From Microbacterium sp. 8M (lineage in GTDB: Bacteria > Actinomycetota > Actinomycetes > Actinomycetales > Microbacteriaceae), in assembly GCF_902506375.1 (NCBI RefSeq), contig NZ_LR733284.1, positions 3,162,222 through 3,226,221 of the forward strand: DNA of 64,000 nucleotides, written 5' to 3'. The notes under the pieces were generated by a model. That model did no database searches. It saw only the letters and a program-made list of their open reading frames with translations, and was not told the origin of the DNA. Positions within the stretch are counted from its first letter, which is position 1. Every line of letters begins with the position of its first letter. The translations under genes were made by a program, and so were the position numbers. Shown one piece after another: positions 7,913-17,731 of this stretch.

Positions 7913-9343
7913 ATGGCGCGCAGCACTCCCGCGCGATCCTTCTCCGAGATCGCCCGCCGCGCCGCCCGGGTGTTCAAGACGCTCACGACCTCCTCGCCCT
8001 CGCGGTTCGCGATCATCGTGTTCTCCGCACTCATCCTGATCACGACCGCGCTGCTGTCGCTGCCGATCGCGACCACCGATCGCACGGTGACGCCCCTGGC
8101 CGATGCGCTCTTCACCGCGGTCTCCACGATCTGCGTCACCGGCCTGTCCACGGTCGACATGGCCACGCACTGGTCCGGCTTCGGACGCACCGTGATCTTC
8201 ATCGGCGTCAACATCGGCGGTCTCGGCGTGCTCACCCTCGCCAGCGTGCTGGGCCTCGCGATCTCCAAGCGGCTCGGGCTGCGGGCCAAGCTCATCGCCG
8301 CCGGCGACACGAACCCGATGCGCGCGCACGGCGGTCCCGTGAACGAAAGCCAGACCGTGCGCCTGGGCGAGGTCGGCGAGCTGCTGCGGACGGTCGCGAT
8401 CTCCGCCTTCACGATCGAGGCCGGGCTGGCGGTGCTGCTCTATCCGGCGCTGCTGACCGGCGGGGTGGATCCGCTGACGGCGCTCTGGGAGGCCCCGTTC
8501 TACGCGGCGATGGCCTTCACGAACACCGGTTTCACCCCGAACCCCGGCGGGCTCGAGCCGTTCGCGCACGACTACTACGTGCTCACCGTGCTCATGCTGG
8601 GCGTGTTCCTCGGCAGCCTCGGCTTCCCCGTGATCTACACCCTGGCACGGCAGCGCTGGCACGTGCGGCGCTGGTCGCTGCACACGAAACTCACCGTGAT
8701 CACGACCATCGTGCTCTTCGTCATCGGTGCCGGCGTGTTCCTGCTCCTCGAGTTCGACAACCCGAAGACGTTCGGATCCATGGACGCCGCGGACACGACG
8801 TTCCAGGCGTTCTTCCTCTCCGCGATGACCCGGTCGGGGGGCTTCAACGTGGTCGACATGGGCGATCTGAACGGATCCTCCATGCTCGCCGCGTCGATGC
8901 TCATGTTCGTCGGCGGCGGCTCGGCGTCCACGGCGGGCGGCATCAAGGTCACCACCCTCGCCGTGCTCGCCCTCGCCGTCGTCAGCGAGGCGAAGGGGCG
9001 CCCCGCGGTGCAGGCGTTCGGACGCCGGATCCCCTCCGACGTGCAGCGGGTCGCGCTCAGCGTCGTCGCCTGGGGAGCGACGATCGTGGCCGTCTCGACC
9101 ATCGCGATCAGCCAGATCACGAAGTTCCCGGTGGACGAGGTGCTCTTCGACGTGGTCTCCGCCTTCGGCACCGTCGGCCTGTCCACGGGCGTCACCGGGA
9201 ACCTGCCGGATCCTGCCACGTACATCCTCGCAGCCACGATCTTCATGGGGCGCGTTGGTACAGTGACACTGGCCGCGGCGGTGGCCGCGACCAATCGGAC
9301 GCAGCTGTACGCGCTGCCCGTGGAAAGGCCCATCGTTGGTTGA
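7913..9343 (+). CDS. ktrB: Ktr/Trk-type potassium uptake channel subunit
   Basis: A 476-residue membrane protein of the TrkH/KtrB superfamily, which moves K+ (and in some members Na+) into the cell. The four pore-loop repeats with their filter glycines are visible: STICVTGLS, AFTNTGFTP, MTRSGGFN and AFGTVGLSTG. Length is at the KtrB end of the range. The ATG at 7913 has GAGGGG upstream; the frame stays open further 5' but enters the divergent ArsR gene. The 3' end overlaps the RCK subunit gene by 8 nt, as expected for a stoichiometric complex. Confidence 0.93.
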   Translation: MARSTPARSFSEIARRAARVFKTLTTSSPSRFAIIVFSALILITTALLSLPIATTDRTVTPLADALFTAVSTICVTGLSTVDMATHWSGFGRTVIFIGVNIGGLGVLTLASVLGLAISKRLGLRAKLIAAGDTNPMRAHGGPVNESQTVRLGEVGELLRTVAISAFTIEAGLAVLLYPALLTGGVDPLTALWEAPFYAAMAFTNTGFTPNPGGLEPFAHDYYVLTVLMLGVFLGSLGFPVIYTLARQRWHVRRWSLHTKLTVITTIVLFVIGAGVFLLLEFDNPKTFGSMDAADTTFQAFFLSAMTRSGGFNVVDMGDLNGSSMLAASMLMFVGGGSASTAGGIKVTTLAVLALAVVSEAKGRPAVQAFGRRIPSDVQRVALSVVAWGATIVAVSTIAISQITKFPVDEVLFDVVSAFGTVGLSTGVTGNLPDPATYILAATIFMGRVGTVTLAAAVAATNRTQLYALPVERPIVG

Positions 9344-10007
9344 AGTGCTGCGCAACGACGCCCCGGTGCTGGTGATCGGGCTCGGTCGTTTCGGCGCCGC
9401 GTGCGCCGGGGAGCTGGACCGGCTCGACCGCGAGGTTCTGGCGATCGACACGAACCTCGAGCTCGTGCAGAAGTGGTCGGAGCGCGTCACGCATGCGGTG
9501 CAGGCCGACACCCGCAACATCGACGCACTGCGCCAGATCGGCGCGCAGGACTTCCAGGTCGCGGTGGTCGCGGTCGGCTCGTCGATCGAGGCCTCGGTGC
9601 TCATCACCGCGAACCTCGTCGACCTCAAGGTGCCGCAGATCTGGGCGAAGGCCGTCTCGCAGTCGCACGGCAAGATCCTCGCCCGCGTCGGCGCCAACCA
9701 CGTCGTCTACCCCGAGCGCGAGGCCGGGGAGCGCGTGGCGCACCTCGTCAGCGGACGGATGCTGGACTTCATCCGCTTCGACGACGACTTCGCGCTGGCC
9801 AAGATGTACCCGCCCAAGTTCATCCGCGGCGTGCCCCTGAGCCAGTCGGGCGTGCGCAGCAAGTACAACGTCACGGTCGTGGGCGTGAAGAGCCCGGGCA
9901 AGCCGTTCCATTACGCCGAGGCCAGCACCGTGGTGACGAACCACGACCTCATCATCGTGTCGGGCACCAACAGCGACATCGAGCGGTTCTCCTCGCTCGA
10001 CCGCTGA
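9336..10007 (+). CDS. ktrA: Ktr/Trk potassium uptake regulatory subunit (RCK domains)
   Basis: A 223-residue cytoplasmic gating subunit. The Rossmann RCK_N domain carries GLGRFG near residue 10 and an acidic end of strand 2 (AIDTN); the RCK_C (TrkA_C) domain fills about residues 140-220. KtrA rings bind ATP/ADP or NAD(H) and gate the membrane subunit. Translation starts at a TTG (9336) inside the end of ktrB, out of frame with it, an 8-nt overlap pointing to translational coupling. Confidence 0.92.
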   Translation: MVEVLRNDAPVLVIGLGRFGAACAGELDRLDREVLAIDTNLELVQKWSERVTHAVQADTRNIDALRQIGAQDFQVAVVAVGSSIEASVLITANLVDLKVPQIWAKAVSQSHGKILARVGANHVVYPEREAGERVAHLVSGRMLDFIRFDDDFALAKMYPPKFIRGVPLSQSGVRSKYNVTVVGVKSPGKPFHYAEASTVVTNHDLIIVSGTNSDIERFSSLDR

Positions 10008-10098
10008 GCCCGGCGCGCGCGGCGGCTCCCGCCGCGGCGAACCGATATCCGTCGCGCGATGGATGACGCCGCAGCCGACCGCATGATCGGATGGGGCG

Positions 10099-10884
10099 AT
10101 GACCGACTCCACCGCGCCCCTCGCCGCCCCGCCGGTGCTCTCGCTGCGGGGCCTTCGCAAGCAATTCGGTCAGAAGGTCGCGGTCGACGACCTCTGGCTC
10201 GATGTGCCCGCCGGATCCATGCTGGGTCTTCTCGGCCCCAACGGCGCGGGGAAGACCACGACACTCGCGATGACCACGGGGCTGCTGCGGCCGGACGCCG
10301 GGTCGGCGCACGTGCTCGGCACCGACGTGTGGCAGGACCCCGCGGCGGCGAAGGCCCGCATGGGCGTGCTTCCGGACGGCGTGCGCATGCTCGACCGCCT
10401 CAGCGGGACCGAGCTGCTGCGCTACACGGGCCTGCTGCGAGGGATGACCGAGGCTGACGTCGCCGTGCGCTCGGCGGAGCTGCGCGAAGCGCTCGGCCTG
10501 ACCGAGGCCGGCAGCACCCTGGTCGTGGACTACTCCGCCGGCATGCGCAAGAAGATCGGACTCGCGTGCGCGCTGATCCATGCGCCCCGGCTGCTCATCC
10601 TCGACGAGCCGCTCGAGGCGGTCGACCCCGTCTCGGGCGAGACCATCCGGCAGATCCTGCGGGCGTACGTCGCCGGCGGCGGCACCGTCGTGCTGTCCAG
10701 CCACGTGATGGAGCTGGTGGAGTCCCTGTGCGATCGCGTGGCGATCGTCGCAGAGGGGCGCCTGCTGGCCAACGGCACCCTGGACGACGTGCGCGCGGGC
10801 GACACCCTGCAGCAGCGCTTCCTCTCGCTGGTCGGCGCCCATGAGCTCGGATCGGAGACGCTCGCGTGGTTGCGCTCCTCGTAA
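10099..10884 (+). CDS. ABC transporter ATP-binding protein (exporter type)
   Basis: A 261-residue ABC ATPase: Walker A GPNGAGKTT (around residue 50), Walker B LLILDEP, H-loop VLSSHVME. The signature is degenerate, reading YSAGMRKKIG instead of LSGGQ, as often seen in CcmA/ABC-2 type exporter ATPases. It overlaps the next gene, a large polytopic membrane protein, by 19 nt, so the two form one transporter. Substrate unknown. Confidence 0.9.
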   Translation: MTDSTAPLAAPPVLSLRGLRKQFGQKVAVDDLWLDVPAGSMLGLLGPNGAGKTTTLAMTTGLLRPDAGSAHVLGTDVWQDPAAAKARMGVLPDGVRMLDRLSGTELLRYTGLLRGMTEADVAVRSAELREALGLTEAGSTLVVDYSAGMRKKIGLACALIHAPRLLILDEPLEAVDPVSGETIRQILRAYVAGGGTVVLSSHVMELVESLCDRVAIVAEGRLLANGTLDDVRAGDTLQQRFLSLVGAHELGSETLAWLRSS

Positions 10885-12458
10885 GCCTGCGCTGGAAACA
10901 GCTGAGGCACCAGCTCGCGCGCAACCCGTGGATGATCGTCTCCCTCGTCGTCTCGGGACTGATCGCCCTCGGCCTGCTCACCGCCCTCGCGGGAGGGCTG
11001 CTCGCGCTGCGCATCGCCGCTCCCGACGCCGCCGTGCGCACGCTCGTGGTGGTGGGGGCGGGGATCGTGCTGGTGTGGTGGATCGGGTCGATCGTGGTGA
11101 GCGTGGACGACTCGCTCGCCCCGGAGCGCTTCGCCCTGCTGCCGGTCACGGCCCGCGCGCTGCTGCCGGGCCTCGTCGTCGCGGGAGCCACCACGATCGG
11201 CGGCATCGGCACGACCGCCGCTCTGCTGCTCCTGCTGGTCGGCTGGTCGGTCAGCCCGCTCGCGCTGGTGTCTGCCGCGGTGCTCATCCCCCTGGCCCTG
11301 GCCACCTGCGTGCTCGGCGCCCGCGTGGTCAGCGGGCTCCTCGCGGGCTGGCTCGCCAGGCGCCGGATGCGAGACCTCGTGATCACGGTCGGCGTGCTCG
11401 TCGTGGCGTGCTCCGGGCTGCTGATCAACGTCGTGATCCGCGCGTTCGCCCAGCTCGCCGATCCCGCAGCGCTCCTTCCGGCGATCGCGGACGCGGCCGG
11501 CTGGACACCGCTGGGCGCCGTGTTCGGCGTCTCCGCGTCACTCGCCACCGGCGACCTGGCCGGCGCCGGGCTGCGCCTCCTCCTCGCACTCGCCACCGTG
11601 GCGGCCCTGTGGTTCGCCGCGCGCGGTCTGCTCGCCGCACGCCTGGTGGCGCCGATCCAGAGCCGCGGCGGTGGACGCGTGCGCTCCGGTGGGCTGCTCG
11701 ACCGGATCCTCCCGGCGTCCGCGGTCGGGGCGATCGCAGCACGCACCCTCCGCTACGCACGGCGGGATCCGCGCCAGGTCATCAACACGACGATGATGCT
11801 GCTGCTGCCCGCACTCCTGATCGGGATGACCCTCATGAACGGACGGGACGGCGGTTCGTTCACGCTCGGACCCGCCGTGATCCTCATCCCAGCGATCAAC
11901 GCGCTGATCATCGGCACGATCGTGCAGATGGGCATCGCCTACGACAACGACGCCATCGCACTGCACATCCATACCGGAGTTCCGGGGCGAGCCGATCGCG
12001 CCGGGCGTGTGCTCGGGTTCGGGATCATCGCCGTCCCCGTCACGATCGTGCTGTGCGTCGCGGCGAGCATGCTGGCGGGACGGGCCGACCTGATCCCCGC
12101 GAGCCTCGGCGCCGCACTCGGACTGGGTGCGGCCGCCGCCGGCGTCGGCACCTGGGTGGGCACGTTCCTGCCCGGCCGTGCCCCTGCGCCGGAGGCGAAC
12201 CCGCTCGGCCGCGGGTCGTCCGGCGGCGTGCAGTCGATGCTCGCGATGATCATCATCGCGCCGCTCAGCGTGCTCATCGGCGGCACGGCCTTCGGCCTCG
12301 CGATCGCCGCGATCTGGACCCCGTGGCTGGGCTGGCTCAGCCTCGCCGGCGCGGTGCTCTTCGGCGGCCTGTCGATCTGGGCCGGCACGGTGCTGGGCGG
12401 ACGGATCCTGGACCGCCGCTGGCCCGAGGTGCTTGCGGAGGTCTCCAGCGAGGCCTGA
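10866..12458 (+). CDS. ABC exporter membrane subunit (large polytopic permease)
   Basis: A 530-residue protein with about 12 hydrophobic helices and short basic loops, starting at a GTG (10866) inside the ATPase gene. Size and layout fit actinobacterial ABC-2-like permeases that partner the upstream ATPase. No peptidase or substrate domain is visible, so the cargo cannot be named. A TerC- or MFS-type carrier is unlikely because of the coupling to an ABC ATPase. Confidence 0.82.
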   Translation: MVALLVSLRWKQLRHQLARNPWMIVSLVVSGLIALGLLTALAGGLLALRIAAPDAAVRTLVVVGAGIVLVWWIGSIVVSVDDSLAPERFALLPVTARALLPGLVVAGATTIGGIGTTAALLLLLVGWSVSPLALVSAAVLIPLALATCVLGARVVSGLLAGWLARRRMRDLVITVGVLVVACSGLLINVVIRAFAQLADPAALLPAIADAAGWTPLGAVFGVSASLATGDLAGAGLRLLLALATVAALWFAARGLLAARLVAPIQSRGGGRVRSGGLLDRILPASAVGAIAARTLRYARRDPRQVINTTMMLLLPALLIGMTLMNGRDGGSFTLGPAVILIPAINALIIGTIVQMGIAYDNDAIALHIHTGVPGRADRAGRVLGFGIIAVPVTIVLCVAASMLAGRADLIPASLGAALGLGAAAAGVGTWVGTFLPGRAPAPEANPLGRGSSGGVQSMLAMIIIAPLSVLIGGTAFGLAIAAIWTPWLGWLSLAGAVLFGGLSIWAGTVLGGRILDRRWPEVLAEVSSEA

Positions 12459-12537
12459 CCTCCGCGCGGATCGGCGCGACCGTCAGGCGTCGACGTTCAC
12501 GAGCCGACGTCGGGCAGCGACGCGCCGGCGTCCGTGC

Positions 12538-13374
12538 TCAGGCGCCGGCCGCGAGCTCGCGCGCCCGGGCGAGCGCCGCGTCGGTGGCGCGCGCGAACAG
12601 GGACGCGAGGTCGGCGTCGTGGAGCACGGCGACGGCGCGCTCGGTCGTGCCCTTGGGGCTCGTGACGCGGCGGCGCAGCTCTGCCGGGTCCGCCTCCGAC
12701 GCCGCGAGCAGGGCCGTGGCGCCGATGAAGGTCTGCTCCGCCATGAGCCGGGCCTCGGCCTCGGCGAACCCCTTGCCGATCGCGGCCTTCGTGAACTCCT
12801 CGATCAGGAGGAAGACGTACGCGGGACCGGATCCGGAGATCGTCGAGAGCGGGTCGATCTGCTCCTCGGCGACCTCGATCACGGTGCCGACCGTCTCGAA
12901 CAGTCGGCGCACGAGCGCACGCTCCTCGTCCGTGACGCCGGCGGCCGCCGCGAGGCCCGTGACCGCGCGGCCCACCGTGGCGGGGGTGTTGGGCATCGAG
13001 CGCAGCACGCTCGTCGAGTCGGGCAGGTGCGCGGCGAAGGTCGCCAGGGTCACGCCGGCGGCGATGCTGACCACGATCGCGTCCTCGCGCAGGTGCGGGC
13101 CGATCTCGTCGAGCAGGTCCGGCACCATCGCCGGCTTGACGCCCACCACGACGATGCGCGCGGCAGCCGCGAGCGCATTGCCGTCGGGCTGCTGCTCCAG
13201 GGCGATCGAGCGCACGCCGGGCAGGCCTTCGAGCTCCGCCGCCCGAGCCGCGGTGCGGTTGGTGGCGGTGATGCCGCCGTCGACGGGGATCCCGCTCGCA
13301 ACGACGCCGCGCAGGATCGCGCCTCCCATCGAACCGGCGCCGATGAATGCGAGTGAGGGGAGCGCGTCGACCAT
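12538..13374 (-). CDS. proC: Pyrroline-5-carboxylate reductase
   Basis: A 278-residue enzyme catalysing the last step of proline synthesis, reduction of pyrroline-5-carboxylate with NAD(P)H in the cytoplasm. The N-terminal dinucleotide fold has FIGAGSMGGAI, and the C-terminal dimerisation domain has the family signature region around SGSGPAYVFLLIEEF and the KGF/AEQTFIGA segment. Length is normal. It stands alone, convergent with the ABC permease gene. In mycobacteria proC lies next to the Rv0500A/B pair; here it is 5 kb away. Confidence 0.95.
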   Translation of the reverse strand: MVDALPSLAFIGAGSMGGAILRGVVASGIPVDGGITATNRTAARAAELEGLPGVRSIALEQQPDGNALAAAARIVVVGVKPAMVPDLLDEIGPHLREDAIVVSIAAGVTLATFAAHLPDSTSVLRSMPNTPATVGRAVTGLAAAAGVTDEERALVRRLFETVGTVIEVAEEQIDPLSTISGSGPAYVFLLIEEFTKAAIGKGFAEAEARLMAEQTFIGATALLAASEADPAELRRRVTSPKGTTERAVAVLHDADLASLFARATDAALARARELAAGA

Positions 13375-13483
13375 GCCGCCATCCTACGAGCCCGGCGCGC
13401 GGCCCGCCGCCCGGCGTGCATCGCCTTCTCGGCCCGTCACGGCGGGGCCGTCACGGGCGGGCGGCGCGACATAGACTCGTGAC

Positions 13484-14455
13484 ATGAGTGCATCCGGTGG
13501 CGGTAAGGCGATCCTGGCGGCGTTCCTGGCGAACATGGGGATCGCGCTCGCGAAGCTCATCGCCTGGCTGCTCTCCGGTTCCGCCTCGATGCTGGCCGAG
13601 GCGATCCACTCGGTCGCCGACTCCGGCAACCAGCTGCTGCTCATGCTCGGCGGACGCAAGGCGCAGCGCCGCGCCGACCGCGAGCACCCGTTCGGCTACG
13701 GCCGGGAACGCTACGTGTACGCGTTCGTCGTGTCGATCATCCTGTTCTCGGTCGGCGGCATGTTCGCCGTCTATGAGGGCGTGCAGAAACTGATCCACCC
13801 GCACGAGCTCGACAAGACCTGGTGGTGGCTGCCGCTCGCGGTGCTCGTCGTCTCGATCGTGCTGGAGTCGTTCTCGCTGCGCACGGCGATCAAGGAGAGC
13901 AACCACGTGCGCCCGAAGGGGCAGTCCTGGGTGGCGTTCATCCGCCGCGCCAAGGCCCCGGAGCTGCCCGTCGTGCTGCTCGAGGACACCGGCGCGCTCG
14001 CGGGTCTGCTCTTCGCCCTGCTCGGCGTCGGGCTGACCCTCATCACGCACAATCCCGTGTTCGACGCCCTCGGCACCCTGATGATCGGCCTCCTGCTCGT
14101 GCTCATCGCGATCGTGCTGGGCATCGAGACGAAGAGCCTGCTGGTGGGCGAGGGCGCCAGCGAGGCGGACTACGACCGCATCGTCGACGCGATCCACGCG
14201 GGTGACGAGGTCGAGAAGCTCATCCACATCAAGACGCTCTACCTCGGCCCCGACGAGCTGCTCGTGGCCGCCAAGATCGCGCTCACCTCGGACAAGACCG
14301 TGCGCGCCGCGGCCGACGACATCGACGCGATCGAGGCCCGGATCCGCGAGGCCGTGCCGGCAGCTCGCGTGATCTACCTGGAGCCGGACATCTACCGGCC
14401 GACGCTGGATCCGACCCCCTCCACGGACGCCTTCGTGCTGCGCGCCGCGGACTGA
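13484..14455 (+). CDS. Cation diffusion facilitator family transporter
   Basis: A 323-residue CDF transporter, which exports divalent metals such as Zn2+ in exchange for protons. Helix 2 carries the metal-site pattern in EAIHSVADSGNQ, followed by the EHPFGYGRERY loop; a matching Asp lies in helix 5. The C-terminal cytoplasmic domain (from about residue 215) resembles the metallochaperone-like fold. The subgroup with long loop residues between TM3 and TM4 resembles SLC30A9-type members. The metal cannot be settled by eye. Confidence 0.9.
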   Translation: MSASGGGKAILAAFLANMGIALAKLIAWLLSGSASMLAEAIHSVADSGNQLLLMLGGRKAQRRADREHPFGYGRERYVYAFVVSIILFSVGGMFAVYEGVQKLIHPHELDKTWWWLPLAVLVVSIVLESFSLRTAIKESNHVRPKGQSWVAFIRRAKAPELPVVLLEDTGALAGLLFALLGVGLTLITHNPVFDALGTLMIGLLLVLIAIVLGIETKSLLVGEGASEADYDRIVDAIHAGDEVEKLIHIKTLYLGPDELLVAAKIALTSDKTVRAAADDIDAIEARIREAVPAARVIYLEPDIYRPTLDPTPSTDAFVLRAAD

Positions 14456-14469
14456 CCGCCGCTCCCCCG

Positions 14470-15360
14470 ATGGTCGACCCGCTCGCCGAGGCGCTGGCCG
14501 ACCCCACGGTCTCCGCAGAGGCGCGACGGAAGCTTCAGCTCGTGCAAGAGGTGCTGCGCCGCGATCCGCAGGCGCAGCTGACCTCGCTGTTCTTCGAGGG
14601 CGAGGAGCCCCGCGCCGCCGTGTCGTTCGGCGACGTCGACGCAGCCGACCTCATCGTGGTGGTGCTGCACGGCATCGACACGGATCTCGCGGCCTTCCCG
14701 GCCTGGGCCGAGATCGCGCAGGACCTCTGCGCCGACACGATCCGCGCGAGCCTGCTGCACGGCGGCTCCGCCCGGATCGCGACGGTCGCGTGGTTCGGCT
14801 ACGACTCCGGCACGCACCTGTCGGCGCTGGCGACCAAGCACGCGACCGTGGGCGCCGCACGACTGGCCGGGGATCTCGTGCGCATGCGGCACAGCCATCC
14901 GACCGCGCGCATCGCTGTGATCGCGTATTCGTACTCGTCGACGCTGTTCGGCGAGCTCGTGCTCCTGGACGGGGCGGGCCCCGTGTCGATGGCATTCTCG
15001 ATCGCCTCTGCGGGGATGACGCGCATGGCCGCGGACGCGGTGGCAGAGGCGATCTCGCGGAGGGCGTTCTCGTTCTACGCCACCGAGGCGTCCACCGACG
15101 CCACCGCTCCCCTCGGCCGGCTCGGCGCGCACCCCGTGGATCCGCGCGACATCGTCGGGGCCATCGTCTACTCGTCCGACGGGGGCCCGATCCCGGGTTC
15201 AGGCGGCAAGCACGGCGAAGCCACCGACGGTCACGCCTCTCGCACGGCGATCGACGAGCACGGCGTACGGCACCGCGGCTACTTCGACCGGCGGGCGCAG
15301 GCCTACCTGTTCGCCGTGGAGCGTCTGGGCCGGCTCGCCGCGCGCCGCCCGAAGGCCTGA
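14470..15360 (+). CDS. DUF1023-type alpha/beta hydrolase
   Basis: A 296-residue protein with an alpha/beta hydrolase core: a strand-turn LIVVVLHGID near residue 60 and a nucleophile elbow in AYSYSS near residue 160. This pattern and the C-terminal segment with SSDGGPIPG and EHGVRHRGYF are typical of the actinobacterial DUF1023 family, whose substrates are unknown. No signal peptide. It begins 14 nt after the CDF gene and is likely co-transcribed with it. Confidence 0.75.
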   Translation: MVDPLAEALADPTVSAEARRKLQLVQEVLRRDPQAQLTSLFFEGEEPRAAVSFGDVDAADLIVVVLHGIDTDLAAFPAWAEIAQDLCADTIRASLLHGGSARIATVAWFGYDSGTHLSALATKHATVGAARLAGDLVRMRHSHPTARIAVIAYSYSSTLFGELVLLDGAGPVSMAFSIASAGMTRMAADAVAEAISRRAFSFYATEASTDATAPLGRLGAHPVDPRDIVGAIVYSSDGGPIPGSGGKHGEATDGHASRTAIDEHGVRHRGYFDRRAQAYLFAVERLGRLAARRPKA

Positions 15361-15403
15361 CCGTTGACCGGGCGGCGCTGATGCCCAGCCATTCGCTGCC
15401 GGC

Positions 15404-15871
15404 TCAGCGCCGTTCGGCGAAGAACGCACGCAGCTGCGCCACGGCCTCGTCCTCGCGCACGCCGCCGACGACCTCCGCGCGATACGGCAGCCGGCGGTCG
15501 CGCAGCACGTCGTACAACGAGCCGGCCGCACCCGCCTTGTCGTCCCAGGCGCCGAACACCACGCGCCCGATGCGCGACTGCAGGATCGCGCCCGCACACA
15601 TCACGCATGGCTCCATCGTCACGACGAGCGTGCACCCGGTGAGGTTCCAGGACCCCTGCGCTGCCGCGGCGGCGCGCAACGCGACGATCTCGGCGTGACC
15701 GGTGGGATCGGCCGTCTCCTCCCGGTTGTTGCGCCCCTCGGCGAGGATCCTCCCTGCCGGGTCGAGCACGACGGCGCCGACGGGGATCTCATCCGCGGCA
15801 GCGGCGTCAGCGGCGAGCCGGAGCGCGCGGTCCATCGCCGCATCGAGTGTGACGGGTCGTGTTGTGCTCAC
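15404..15871 (-). CDS. tadA: tRNA-specific adenosine deaminase (nucleoside deaminase)
   Basis: A 155-residue zinc deaminase. The zinc site is complete: HAE (His59, Glu61) and PCVMC (Cys89, Cys92). TadA converts adenosine-34 to inosine in the tRNA-Arg anticodon and is usually essential, so this gene is probably housekeeping. The guanine or cytosine deaminase families share the motifs, but the length and the TMEPCVMCAGAIL context favour TadA. Confidence 0.88.
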   Translation of the reverse strand: MSTTRPVTLDAAMDRALRLAADAAAADEIPVGAVVLDPAGRILAEGRNNREETADPTGHAEIVALRAAAAAQGSWNLTGCTLVVTMEPCVMCAGAILQSRIGRVVFGAWDDKAGAAGSLYDVLRDRRLPYRAEVVGGVREDEAVAQLRAFFAERR

Positions 15872-16033
15872 CGGGTCCTCCGTGGGACGAGCCTATCCGC
15901 ACCGCCGCCGGCCGTCGCGGCGAGCGCTCGACATCGCCGGAGAGCTTCGCCGTGAGGGTGATCTGGTGGTGGTAAGGCTGGCACTTCCTCGCTGGGAGCA
16001 CGCTGTAGCGCAGAGCACCCGCACTCGGATCGC

Positions 16034-16852
16034 CTACTGCCGCTGGTTGCCCCATGCCGCCTCGATGGCGTTCCACGCGAGCGCGCCGAGTCGCCTGTCC
16101 GCGGCTTCCGAGCCACCCCGAGCCATCGATACGCCCGCCGTCACGGGCTGCTCGCCGGGGAGGATCGTTCGGTGTCCCGCGTCCGGCGTCGTGACGACGG
16201 TCGTTTCGAGGCCATGCCTGGCGCGCCTGATCCGGATGCGATCGGCGCTCTCCAAGCTCGGCCAGACCTGGTCATCGCCACCCGCGACCAGGATCAGACG
16301 CGGAACGCGCTCCACGGCGATGGCGGCATCCGCGGCTCGGGTCGACTGCGTGCGGAGGGACCGTTCATACAGGGCCCTGAAGCGAGGCGGATCCTCTTCG
16401 ACGTAACCATCCCAATCGATGGGGACGTAGGGCAGAGGTCGTCCTTCGAGCGTCCAGTGCGACGTCTCGCGTCGGCCGTCATACCCGGCCCAGACGACAT
16501 CGGACGGAGCGAAGGCGATCACCCCCGCGACCCGAGGCGAGAGCGATCCGCAGAGGAGGGCCGCTTCCGATCCGAAGGACGTGCCCATCATCCACACCTC
16601 GTCGCAGTCGCGACTCAGATCGTCGATGCGTCTCAGAAAGACTTCGAGGGGCACATCCCATGGCCCACGGGGCTGCCCCGGACCACCGAACCATCGCATT
16701 GATTCGGCGAGGACTCCCCTTTCTGCAAGAACTCGCGCACGCGCTTCGTCGATCCGACCGCTCGAACCCGCGACGACCAGAACTCCCGTGCCGGTCTGCC
16801 GGGAAGGGATCCACCGCACGCCCTCCGGGGCGGCAATATCGATGCGACGCAC
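16034..16852 (-). CDS. Alpha/beta hydrolase with BAAT/acyl-CoA thioester hydrolase-like domain
   Basis: A 272-residue hydrolase. Nucleophile elbow GTSFGSEAA, acid in VAGGDDQVWP and His in DAGHRTI give a complete catalytic triad in the order expected for the C-terminal domain of acyl-CoA thioester hydrolase/BAAT proteins. The N-terminal acyltransferase-type domain of the animal enzymes is absent. The start is unsure: GTG at 16852 is used, with an in-frame GTG at 16870. The gap 15872-16033 holds no gene I can support. Confidence 0.75.
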   Translation of the reverse strand: MRRIDIAAPEGVRWIPSRQTGTGVLVVAGSSGRIDEARARVLAERGVLAESMRWFGGPGQPRGPWDVPLEVFLRRIDDLSRDCDEVWMMGTSFGSEAALLCGSLSPRVAGVIAFAPSDVVWAGYDGRRETSHWTLEGRPLPYVPIDWDGYVEEDPPRFRALYERSLRTQSTRAADAAIAVERVPRLILVAGGDDQVWPSLESADRIRIRRARHGLETTVVTTPDAGHRTILPGEQPVTAGVSMARGGSEAADRRLGALAWNAIEAAWGNQRQ

Positions 16853-16978
16853 GTGGCCAGTCTGACCCACGAGCCATCCGGATCCGCGGAGCGCGCACCA
16901 GCCCGAGCGGACGCTTGAGCTCCCGGTGTCGCGCAGACCCTCCCCAGCCGCACTGCCGTCACCGGATACTCTGTCTCT

Positions 16979-17611
16979 ATGCGCGTTCACGTGGCCGACC
17001 ACCCCCTCATCACCCACAAGCTGTCGGTGCTGCGCGATGCGCGCACCCCGTCGCCGGTGTTCCGCCAGCTCACCGAGGAGCTCGTGACGCTGCTCGCCTA
17101 CGAGGCGACGCGCAACGTGCGGGTCACGCCCATCGAGATCACCACCCCGATCACCACCACCACGGGTGTGAAGATCTCGGAGCCGCGCCCGATCGTCGTG
17201 CCGATCCTGCGCGCCGGCCTCGGGATGCTCGAGGGAATGGTCAAGCTGCTGCCGACCGCCGAGGTCGGCTTCCTCGGCATGGTCCGCGACGAGACGACCT
17301 TCGAGCCGACGACCTACGCCGAGCGCCTCCCCGAGGACCTCAGCGGGCGCCAGTGCTTCGCCATCGATCCGATGCTGGCGACCGGCGGATCGCTCGCCGC
17401 CGCGATCCAGTTCCTCTTCGACCGCGGCGCCGACGACGTCACCGCGATCTGCCTCCTCGGCACCCCGGAGGGCGTCGCCGCCATCGAGCAGCTCGTCGGC
17501 GAGCGCAACGTCACCCTCGTGCTCGGCGCCCTCGACGAGCGCCTGAACGACAAGGGCTACATCGTGCCCGGTCTCGGCGACGCCGGCGACCGCCTCTACG
17601 GCACGGTCTGA
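16979..17611 (+). CDS. upp: Uracil phosphoribosyltransferase
   Basis: A 210-residue salvage enzyme that makes UMP from uracil and PRPP. The N-terminus [18 protein letters not shown], the EISEPRPI-like segment ([19 protein letters not shown]), the PRPP loop DPMLATGGS and the uracil-binding [12 protein letters not shown] near the C-terminus are all classic Upp. Length is standard. It is a single gene, read away from the hydrolase gene upstream. Confidence 0.97.
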   Translation: MRVHVADHPLITHKLSVLRDARTPSPVFRQLTEELVTLLAYEATRNVRVTPIEITTPITTTTGVKISEPRPIVVPILRAGLGMLEGMVKLLPTAEVGFLGMVRDETTFEPTTYAERLPEDLSGRQCFAIDPMLATGGSLAAAIQFLFDRGADDVTAICLLGTPEGVAAIEQLVGERNVTLVLGALDERLNDKGYIVPGLGDAGDRLYGTV

Positions 17612-17731
17612 TCCGGGCCCGTGTGGCCGCGGTTGTGACGAATGGCCGACGGATCCGGCCGATTCCTCCGCTGTCCGTGACACCGCCCGCCAGATGGAAC
17701 AGGCCGGCGACGCGACGGTCCACACGTGCGC

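Noticed and set aside
15880..16030. Short frame on the plus strand reading LDIAGELRREGDLVVVRLALP
   Set aside because: No start codon or Shine-Dalgarno supports it and no family is recognised; treated as chance or a tiny relic.
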